Assembly: GCA_963803165.1 (NCBI GenBank)
Contig: CAWDLK010000002.1
Coordinates: 186,001-250,000 of the forward strand
From: Changshengia sp963803165
Lineage (GTDB): Bacteria; Chloroflexota; Dormibacteria; Aeolococcales; Aeolococcaceae
Reading direction: 5' to 3'
Length of the DNA: 64,000 nucleotides
Shown piece after piece: positions 16,617-22,570 of the stretch. A program made the position numbers and the translations under genes. The notes under the pieces are model-generated. The model did not search any database, was not told the origin of the DNA, and worked only from the letters and a program-made list of their open reading frames with translations. Position 1 is the stretch's first letter; every line of letters begins with the position of its first letter.

Positions 16617-16931
16617 ATGAGCAGGATCGAGTCGAGCGCACAACTCCACGGTCACGGCTGGCGCCAGCTCACGCCGCCGCGGATAGTTCAATGCTACGTG
16701 GCGGGCGTCTGGATGAACGCGACCGTCGCGGAGATCAATAGCGAGACGCGTGAGGTGCGAATCGAGTATCCGACGGCGATGAGTGGGGTGCGACGTCTCA
16801 TCCTCGATGCCTCGCTATACCGATCTCCCAAGGGGCTGTTTCCAGCGACAGGAGGCGGCTCTCTCTCAACCGATCCCGCCACGGTGAGTGCAGCGTCCGC
16901 AGCGATGGGAGGTCCTGGATCGCAGTCATGA
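16617..16931 (+). CDS. Small hypothetical protein with beta-rich core
   Basis: 104 residues. The middle (VQCYVAGVWMNATVAEINSE, then REVRIEYPTAMSGVRRLILD) alternates like a small SH3/Tudor-type beta barrel; the C-terminus is Gly/Ser-rich. The ATG at 16617 is forced by an in-frame stop nine bases before it, and no good ribosome site is seen. Its TGA overlaps the next ATG by four bases, supporting a coupled pair with the dehydrogenase. No family is recognised. Confidence 0.5.
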   Translation: MSRIESSAQLHGHGWRQLTPPRIVQCYVAGVWMNATVAEINSETREVRIEYPTAMSGVRRLILDASLYRSPKGLFPATGGGSLSTDPATVSAASAAMGGPGSQS

Positions 16932-17950
16932 ACGAGAAGGTTTCCGTGGTCGTGTTCGAGGTCGAGGCCGACCACGAGAGGCGGCTGCGCGCCGCCCTCC
17001 CAGGTGTGACGTGTCGATTCGTCGAGGGGGTGCTCTCAGACCAGACCCTCGACCAGGTGGGCGAGGCCCCTGTGGTGTCGGTCTTCATCCGCTCGCAGGT
17101 GGGTCGCAGCCTCATCGAGAGCATGCCCAGCGTGCGGCTGATCGCCACACGCTCGACCGGGTACGACCACGTCGACCTTCGTGCCTGCCGCGACCTGGGC
17201 ATCACCGTATCCAACGTCCCCACCTACGGTGAGAACACCGTCGCCGAGCACGCCTTCAGCCTCATCCTCGCCCTCTCCAGGCGTCTGGGTGTCGTGACCC
17301 GCCGGATTTCGCATGGAGACTTCTCTCTGCGTGACCTGATGGGTTCCGACCTGCGCTCCAAGACCCTGGGGGTGGTCGGCGCCGGCAACATCGGCCTTCA
17401 CGTCATCCGCATCGGCCGCGCTTTCGGCATGGACGTGCTCGCCTATGACGCCCGCCCCCACCCTCTGCTGGCCGAAGTGCTGGGATTCCGCTACGTCTCG
17501 CTCGACGAGCTGCTCGCGGACTCGGACGTCATCACCCTGCACGTGCCGTACCGGCCGGAGACGCACCATCTCATCGACCGTGCCCGCTTGCAGGTGATGA
17601 AGCCCGGAGCCCTGCTCATCAACACCGCGCGCGGCGCCCTGGTGGACACGACCGCACTGCTCGAGGCACTCGAGAGCGGCCGCCTGGGCGGCGCCGGCCT
17701 GGACGTCATCGAGGGAGAGGAGCTGCTCATGGAAGAGAGGCAGATGTTCCACATTCCCGAGACGGAGGAGCGGATGCGGCAGCTGCTCACCGGGCACGCC
17801 CTGGCCCGGCATGAGAACGTGATCCTCACCCCGCACATGGCCTGGTACAGCCGAGAGGCGATCGACCGCATCCTGGATGTCACAGCGCTCAACATCCGGA
17901 GCTTCCTATCCGGGACCCCGCTGAACGCCGTTGCCGGTGACGGGGCATGA
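16928..17950 (+). CDS. D-isomer-specific 2-hydroxyacid dehydrogenase (D-lactate dehydrogenase-like)
   Basis: 340 residues. It interconverts 2-oxoacids and D-2-hydroxyacids with NAD(H) in the cytoplasm. The cofactor motif GVVGAGNIGLHV is near residue 155. The catalytic set is complete: Arg in INTARGAL (~235), Glu in LDVIEGEE (~260) and His in TPHMAW (~303). The N-terminal substrate domain has TRSTGYDHVDL and VPTYGENTVAEHAF as in D-lactate/phosphonate dehydrogenases. Translation is coupled to the preceding small gene through ATGA. The exact substrate is not defined. Confidence 0.92.
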   Translation: MNEKVSVVVFEVEADHERRLRAALPGVTCRFVEGVLSDQTLDQVGEAPVVSVFIRSQVGRSLIESMPSVRLIATRSTGYDHVDLRACRDLGITVSNVPTYGENTVAEHAFSLILALSRRLGVVTRRISHGDFSLRDLMGSDLRSKTLGVVGAGNIGLHVIRIGRAFGMDVLAYDARPHPLLAEVLGFRYVSLDELLADSDVITLHVPYRPETHHLIDRARLQVMKPGALLINTARGALVDTTALLEALESGRLGGAGLDVIEGEELLMEERQMFHIPETEERMRQLLTGHALARHENVILTPHMAWYSREAIDRILDVTALNIRSFLSGTPLNAVAGDGA

Positions 17951-18128
17951 CCGCGAAGCGAGCAGCGGGGTTGGCGGGATGCTCCCGCATGATCGCGGCG
18001 GGGTCGATCCGGGTAAATGGCACAAGACGTTGGGCGACCTCCGCCTGGGACCGGACAGGTCAGCGACATCCGCTCCCGGCGGCGACCGTGACGTGGAATC
18101 GACGGGCGGCACAGCAAGGGAGATCCCC

Positions 18129-18446
18129 ATGGCGCACTCCGCACTTCCGGACATCGCTTCCGCGGTCGATATTCAGGCCGGCGCCGTCGTGTCGCGTGTG
18201 ATTCTCCGCGACCAGCGGACGGAGGTCACGGTCTTTGGATTCGCCGCTGGAGAAGGGCTGAGCGAGCACCAGGCGTCTCGCACGGCCATCGTCCAGGTCA
18301 TAGCGGGACGGCTTGAGCTCATCGCGGATGGCGAGCAGCTGAGCGCAGGACCGGGATTCTGGCTTCACATGGAGCCCGGAACACCTCACAGTCTTGCCGC
18401 ACGCGAGCCGACCATCATGCTCCTCACCCTCATCGGAGATCGCTGA
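18129..18446 (+). CDS. Cupin-domain protein
   Basis: 105 residues forming one cupin barrel. Motif 1 is partly conserved (GLSEHQASRTAIVQVIAGRLEL) and motif 2 reads HMEPGTPHSL. Histidines that usually bind a metal are present in both. Small single cupins of this type act as ligand sensors, isomerases or dioxygenases; none can be chosen here. The ATG follows AAGGGAG. It lies 178 bases after the dehydrogenase on the same strand. The following 245 bases to the rhodanese gene contain no convincing gene. Confidence 0.8.
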   Translation: MAHSALPDIASAVDIQAGAVVSRVILRDQRTEVTVFGFAAGEGLSEHQASRTAIVQVIAGRLELIADGEQLSAGPGFWLHMEPGTPHSLAAREPTIMLLTLIGDR

Positions 18447-18691
18447 GACATCGCAGCTGGATCGATGGCGCGGTCGGCAAACGGTCCGTCCTGACCGTCG
18501 GCGTCGTGTTCCCCTCCCTGGCCAGGGGGGCCGGCCCTCGGGCGCCAGCCGTCGCGCGTCACCAGCCGATGGCGCCTGGTGCGGCGCTGGTCCTCGAGAT
18601 CAGGGGCCATCCTGAGGACGACCCTCCCCCAGACCGGTGGCTGTCCAGCCACTGCCAATCGAGGTCCGGGAGGAGCCCTGCCGGACCGCCG

Positions 18692-19027
18692 TCAGCGGTC
18701 GATCGGCAGCCCGGCGCGCCGCCAGGCTGCGAGGCCACCCCGGACGCTCGCGACCGTCTCGAACCCCGCGCGCCGGAGCAGCCGTGCCGCGACCTGGCTG
18801 CGATGCCCGCTCGCGCAGATGACGTGGATCTCCGCGCCGCCGGGAAGGTGCGGCGGCTCCCGGTAGAGACGGCTCAGGGGGAGGTGGCGTGCCCCTGGCG
18901 CGTGGCCGGCGCGCCATTCGCGGCTCTCGCGCACGTCGATCAGGACCGCGCCACGACTTTGCGCCGCATACGCCTCATCGGGGCTCGAGTGGGCGATCGT
19001 CGCCCGGCGAAGGAATCCGAACACCAT
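18692..19027 (-). CDS. Rhodanese-domain sulfurtransferase
   Basis: 111 residues, a single rhodanese domain with a short hydrophobic-basic N-terminus. The CH2A-type motif is LIDVRESREWRAGHAPGARHLP and the active-site loop is CASGHRS, with the persulfide-forming cysteine near residue 71. It moves sulfane sulfur between thiols. It is the last of six leftward genes (thioredoxin, OsmC, CstR-like, NifX-like, MFS, rhodanese), only 32 bases after the MFS stop. This places a persulfide-handling enzyme under the same operator as a CstR-like sensor. Confidence 0.92.
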   Translation of the reverse strand: MVFGFLRRATIAHSSPDEAYAAQSRGAVLIDVRESREWRAGHAPGARHLPLSRLYREPPHLPGGAEIHVICASGHRSQVAARLLRRAGFETVASVRGGLAAWRRAGLPIDR

Positions 19028-19059
19028 GACCTCTCAGACCGATTGGAGCTGGCGCCGGC

Positions 19060-20253
19060 TCACGGGACGTGGAGCAGGGGCGCCGAAGGGGCGCTGGCTG
19101 CGGGAACGCCGGGCCGCTCGGAGCTCCGCCGGCCGCTCGGGCGCGGGTCGCGCAGGCGCCAGGCGATCGCCAGCCCGGCGGGCAGGAATGCCAGCAGTAC
19201 GAGGAGGCTGACCCGCAGGCTGGTCGCGTCCGCCAGGGCACCGAGACCGGGGGCGACGAGCCCGCCGACGCTGATCGCCAGCCCGAGGGTCACGCCCGAC
19301 GACGTGCCGATGCGCGTGGGCAGGTAATCCTGGCCGAGGGTCACCGTCAGGCTGAACGACTGGAAGAGCACGAAGCCGGTGACCGCGATCGGCAGGAAGA
19401 CCCAGGGCAGGGGGGTGAGCGCAACGGCCAGCAGGCTGACCACGGTCGCTGCCAACGAGACCCGGGTCACGGGGAGGCGGCCGAACCGGTCGGCAAGCCG
19501 TCCGCCGGTGATGGTGCCGACCGCACCGAAGCCGACCATCGTCGTGAGCGCCGCCTCACCGAGCCCCTTGCCTCCGCCCAGGCTGGTGCCGACGTAGAGC
19601 GCCACCAGCGCGGTCAGCCCAAAGTAGACGATGGACCGCAGCATCACCAGCGAGGTCAGCCCGATGAAGCCCCGCCAGTCGTCCGACTGTTGCGGGCGCT
19701 GTCCACTCGGTGGGCGCACCGCGTGGGTCTCCGGACGGCGACGCAGCACGACGAGGACGACGCCACCGGTGATCAGAGCGGGGATGGCCAGGAACACCGT
19801 GCCGGCGGTGCCGGGCACCAGGAAGAGCACCGCGAAGACGAGCATGGGGCCGATCGCATAGCCCACGTTGCCGCCCACCGAGAAGACGCTCATCGCCTGC
19901 TGGCTGTCGGCACTCGCGGCGCGAGCGGCGCGGGCCGCCTCCGGGTGGAACGCGGCCACCCCCACCCCGCCGACCGCGATCGCCAGGAAGGTCAGCGGGT
20001 AGCTGCTGGTCAGCCCCGAGAGCGCGACCCCTATCCCCGCGAGGGTGAGGCCGGCCGGCACCAGCCAGTAGAGATGGAGCCGGTCGGTGAGGGCACCGAA
20101 CACCGGCTGGATCGCCGACGACAGGGCGGTCAGCGCGAACATCAGCCCGGCCGCTGCGGCGTAGCTGTAGTGGCGGTCGGCAACGAAGAAGGGGAGCAGC
20201 GCGGGCACCGCTCCCTGGTACATGTCGTCGACGGCGTGGCTGATCGCGAACAC
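19060..20253 (-). CDS. MFS transporter, fosmidomycin-resistance (Fsr)-like
   Basis: 397 residues with about 12 hydrophobic helices and a central hydrophilic loop (RRRPETHAVRPPSGQRPQQS). The start AISHAVDDMYQGAVPALLPF and the A-motif-like ALTDRLHLYW and GRLADRFGRLP loops match the Fsr branch of the major facilitator superfamily. The GTG at 20253 is the only start after an in-frame TGA. Its membership of a thiol-stress operon suggests export of a sulfur compound or a toxic metabolite. The substrate is unknown. Confidence 0.85.
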   Translation of the reverse strand: MFAISHAVDDMYQGAVPALLPFFVADRHYSYAAAAGLMFALTALSSAIQPVFGALTDRLHLYWLVPAGLTLAGIGVALSGLTSSYPLTFLAIAVGGVGVAAFHPEAARAARAASADSQQAMSVFSVGGNVGYAIGPMLVFAVLFLVPGTAGTVFLAIPALITGGVVLVVLRRRPETHAVRPPSGQRPQQSDDWRGFIGLTSLVMLRSIVYFGLTALVALYVGTSLGGGKGLGEAALTTMVGFGAVGTITGGRLADRFGRLPVTRVSLAATVVSLLAVALTPLPWVFLPIAVTGFVLFQSFSLTVTLGQDYLPTRIGTSSGVTLGLAISVGGLVAPGLGALADATSLRVSLLVLLAFLPAGLAIAWRLRDPRPSGRRSSERPGVPAASAPSAPLLHVP

Positions 20254-20301
20254 CGCCGACCCTGGCCCGGTCGACAGCGGGGCCGCTCACCGCGTGCATC
20301 C

Positions 20302-20662
20302 CTATCTCCGCTGCTCTGGGGGACGCTGATCCGGTCCGAACACGCGACGCGGCGACGGCCTGCCTCGCGTCGCCATCGATGCCGAGACGGACGGTGACGC
20401 CCATCTTCTGAAGCATGTGGGCCATCTCCCCGCCCATGTGGTGGGCGAGCACGGTGTCGGCCCGATGCTCCCGCAGGAAGCGGGCAACCCGCGCATGGTG
20501 GGCGCCCTCCGGACCGGTGTCGTGCAGGGTGTCCCACGACACGTCGAACTCCTCCCAGCGAGTGATGGCGCCGTTCTCGGCGGCGGCGATCGCCACCCGG
20601 CGTGCCCGACCCCAGCGAGGGTCGACGCTGCCGCCATCGGCCACGGCCAGGCACACCACCAT
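20302..20662 (-). pseudogene. NifX/dinitrogenase-cofactor-domain protein, frameshifted near 3' end
   Basis: From the ATG at 20662 (with GAAGGAGG upstream) about 90 residues match the NifX/NifB C-terminal fold that binds Fe-S or Fe-Mo cofactor precursors: VVCLAVADGGSVDPRWGRAR, ADTVLAHHMGGEMAHMLQKM and VTVRLGIDGDARQAV. The frame then fails to stop and would run about 700 bases into the MFS gene. In the frame one base on, a TAG at 20302 ends a protein of the normal ~120-residue length, and 361 bases is a multiple of three plus one. One extra base late in the gene explains this. It stays coupled to the CstR-like gene, 27 bases upstream. Confidence 0.65.
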
Positions 20663-20689
20663 CCGGCGGCTGCCTCCTTCTCCGATCAC

Positions 20690-20959
20690 TCAGGCAAGGG
20701 AGAGGAACAGCCGCTCCAGCCGCTCCTCGTCCGCGGTGGCGATCGTCCCATCCCCGCGCTCGGTCACGCACTGCTGCAGGCCGCTGGCAATCAGCCGGAA
20801 TCCCGCCCGGTCGAGGGCGCGCGACACCGCCGCCAGCTGGGTGATGACGTCCGCGCACTCACGGCCGTCCTCGAGCATGCCGATGACCCCGCGGATCTGG
20901 CCCTCGGCGCGCCGCAGCCGCTTGAGGACCTCGACGGTGACGGCCTCGTCAAGCTGCAT
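20690..20959 (-). CDS. CsoR-family repressor, CstR-like (Cys-X-Cys pattern)
   Basis: 89 residues, all helical, matching the CsoR/RcnR/CstR (DUF156) fold: LKRLRRAEGQIRGVIGMLED followed by GRECADVITQLAAVSRALD. CsoR copper sensors use Cys-His-Cys; here the first cysteine (GRECADV) and last (LQQCV) are present, but the histidine three to four residues before the second cysteine is replaced (IASGLQQC). That is the pattern of CstR persulfide sensors rather than Cu(I) sensors. The gene sits inside a thioredoxin-OsmC-rhodanese operon, which fits. The ligand assignment is inference. Confidence 0.85.
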   Translation of the reverse strand: MQLDEAVTVEVLKRLRRAEGQIRGVIGMLEDGRECADVITQLAAVSRALDRAGFRLIASGLQQCVTERGDGTIATADEERLERLFLSLA

Positions 20960-21061
20960 GGGGACCTCCTCCTGCGCGAAGCTGCTCGGCCATCCGCGAG
21001 CGCGGGGCCATCGGCCACGGGTGGCCGGCGCGGTGGCGGAGGGCCCGGTGGCCGGGGCCGC

Positions 21062-21496
21062 TCACACCGCCCCCGCCGTCAGCGCGGCCATCTCGATGCG
21101 AACCTCGGGAGGCTGCACCAGGGTGCCGTGAACCGTGCAGTGCGAGGCGACGGCCAGCAGAGCCTCCTGCTGCTCGGGGGCGAGCTCCTCCGGAACGTGC
21201 AGCCGCAGCGTGATCCCGCCCACCCGGGCCGGGTGCGAGGCCATGCTGAAGTCGGCGACGACGGCGAGCCCCTCGGTCGGGATGCCGTGACGGGCGGCGA
21301 ACCGGCGCGCGTAGAAGGCCACGCACGAGGCCAGGCTGGCGACGAAGAGCTCGGTCGGGGTGGGGGCGGTGTCCTCGCCACCGTCGGATGCCGGCTGGTC
21401 GACGCTGATGGTGTGTTGGCGGACCGCGATGCGGAACCGATCCCCGCCCTCGTAGTCGACCCGCACCCGGCGGCTCGCCGTGGCGTCGTCGCTCAT
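21062..21496 (-). CDS. OsmC/Ohr family thiol peroxidase-like protein
   Basis: 144 residues. The two catalytic cysteines are in ASCVAFYARRF and ASHCTVHG, the standard OsmC/YhfA arrangement for reducing organic hydroperoxides, and in some members persulfides, using dithiols. The N-terminal DYEGGDRFRIAVRQHTI strands and PTPTELFVASLASC loop are typical. The ATG at 21496 overlaps the thioredoxin stop (ATGA), so both are translated together. A 102-base gap precedes the CstR-like gene. Confidence 0.92.
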   Translation of the reverse strand: MSDDATASRRVRVDYEGGDRFRIAVRQHTISVDQPASDGGEDTAPTPTELFVASLASCVAFYARRFAARHGIPTEGLAVVADFSMASHPARVGGITLRLHVPEELAPEQQEALLAVASHCTVHGTLVQPPEVRIEMAALTAGAV

Positions 21497-21870
21497 GCGG
21501 TCCTCGCGGGGGTCTGGGCGGCCGCCACCTCGCGGCGCACCACGTCCATGTCCAGGTCCCTCACGGCACCGATCAGCTGGGCCAGCGAGGCTGGGGGCAG
21601 CGCGCCCGGCTGCGAGAACACCAGGATGCCGTCGCGGAAGGCCATCAGGGTCGGGATGGACATGATGTCGAGCGACCTCGCCAGAGCCGGCTCGGCCTCG
21701 GTGTCGACCTTGCCGAACACGATGTCCGGGTGCTGCTCGGCCGCCGCCCCGAACACCGGAGCGAAGGCCCGGCAGGGGCCGCACCAGGCCGCCCAGAAGT
21801 CGACGAGGACGATGCCATCTCGGGTCACCGTCTCGGGGAAGGTCTCTCCAGTCAGCGCGATCGTGGCCAT
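21493..21870 (-). CDS. Thioredoxin
   Basis: 125 residues with one thioredoxin fold. The redox motif is WCGPC in VDFWAAWCGPCRAFAP, and cis-proline IPTLMAFRDG follows. The C-terminus has an extra ~15 residues after the usual end. The start ATG at 21870 has GAGGTG upstream; the frame upstream of it lies in operator DNA. It is the first gene of the leftward stress operon, immediately behind two CsoR/CstR-type palindromes, and probably supplies electrons to the OsmC or rhodanese partner. Confidence 0.92.
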   Translation of the reverse strand: MATIALTGETFPETVTRDGIVLVDFWAAWCGPCRAFAPVFGAAAEQHPDIVFGKVDTEAEPALARSLDIMSIPTLMAFRDGILVFSQPGALPPASLAQLIGAVRDLDMDVVRREVAAAQTPARTA

Positions 21871-21884
21871 GGTCACCTCATCAA

Positions 21885-21900
21885 TACCCCCCTGGGGGTA
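21885..21900. promoter_or_regulatory. CsoR/CstR-type operator, proximal copy
   Basis: TACCCCCCTGGGGGTA is a near-perfect inverted repeat 15 bases before the thioredoxin ATG. It fits the TACCCC-GGGGTA half-sites known for CsoR/CstR-family repressors. Its position would block ribosome or polymerase access. Confidence 0.75.
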
Positions 21901-21919
21901 CGCTTCAGACACGTGCATC

Positions 21920-21939
21920 ATATACCCCATGGGGTATAT
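21920..21939. promoter_or_regulatory. CsoR/CstR-type operator, distal perfect palindrome
   Basis: ATATACCCCATGGGGTATAT is a perfect 20-base palindrome, 35 bases from the centre of the proximal copy. Two copies at such spacing are consistent with paired tetramer binding. The regulator could be the CstR-like protein encoded in the operon or the neighbouring CsoR. Confidence 0.8.
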
Positions 21940-21961
21940 CGTCAAGCCGCGCTGCGGCTGA

Positions 21962-22003
21962 CCTGCCGCAGGCCTTCCCGTGGCCCGGGAGGGAGGCGGC
22001 AGG
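21962..22003 (-). terminator. Hairpin downstream of csoR
   Basis: CCTGCCGC at 21962-21969 pairs with GCGGCAGG at 21996-22003, with an inner stem of CCTTCCC and GGGAGG. It follows the csoR stop by about 30 bases on the copper operon's transcript. There is no T-run, so termination is tentative. Confidence 0.35.
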
Positions 22004-22031
22004 CCGGCGACGGACGCACCGGACGGGCCCG

Positions 22032-22310
22032 TCAGCCCAGGTAGCGGCCGATCGCGGCGGTCAGCTCCTTCACCTTCTGCTCACCGGTGCCCTCCCGGAC
22101 CGCGTCGACCACGCAGTGGCTGACATGGTCGTCGAGCAGGGCGAGAGCAACCTTGTCGAGGGCGGCCTTGACCGCCGTGACCTGGGTGAGGACGTCGATG
22201 CAGTAGCGGTCCTCGTCCACCATGCGCTGGATGCCGCGGACCTGCCCCTCGATGCGCGCCAGGCGCGCCTGGAGGGAGACCTTGTCGTGGCTGTATCCGG
22301 GAGCGGCCAT
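22032..22310 (-). CDS. csoR: Copper-sensing transcriptional repressor
   Basis: 92 residues. The CsoR Cu(I) ligand set is complete: Cys in EDRYCIDVLTQ, then His and Cys in LLDDHVSHCVV. The helical core RLARIEGQVRGIQRMV is typical. On binding Cu(I) such repressors release GC-rich TACCCC-type operators. It is the third gene of copA-copZ-csoR, seven bases after copZ. It contrasts with the CstR-like paralogue at 20690-20959, which lacks the histidine. Confidence 0.93.
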   Translation of the reverse strand: MAAPGYSHDKVSLQARLARIEGQVRGIQRMVDEDRYCIDVLTQVTAVKAALDKVALALLDDHVSHCVVDAVREGTGEQKVKELTAAIGRYLG

Positions 22311-22317
22311 GCGCCCC

Positions 22318-22527
22318 TCAGACCGTGACAGGGTAGCCGATCTCGTCCAGCCGGGATCGAATGGCGGGCTCGCTCACGACGGCCTCGTCGTAGACCACGT
22401 GGACGGTCTTGGCGGGGGGCTCGACCTCGACCACCGCGACCCCGGGGAGGGTGGCGAGCTCCGTCTCGATCGTGTGCTTGCAGTGGTCGCAGCTGATGTC
22501 GGGGGCGACGAGGGTGATCTCTGGCAT
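22318..22527 (-). CDS. copZ: Heavy-metal-associated copper chaperone
   Basis: 69 residues making one ferredoxin-like HMA domain. The metal site is ISCDHCKHTIE, a CxxC motif with histidine between the cysteines instead of the common MTCxxC. It ends at the family's normal length. It would pass Cu(I) to CopA or CsoR in the cytoplasm. It lies between copA (43 bases upstream) and csoR (7 bases downstream). Confidence 0.9.
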   Translation of the reverse strand: MPEITLVAPDISCDHCKHTIETELATLPGVAVVEVEPPAKTVHVVYDEAVVSEPAIRSRLDEIGYPVTV

Positions 22528-22570
22528 CGTGGTCGATCCTCCGGTGAGGTGGACGGGTGACCCGGGACGC

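Noticed and set aside
19069..20397. 442-residue frame opposite the MFS transporter
   Set aside because: Gly/Arg/Gln-rich composition and no domain; the MFS frame has helices and family motifs.
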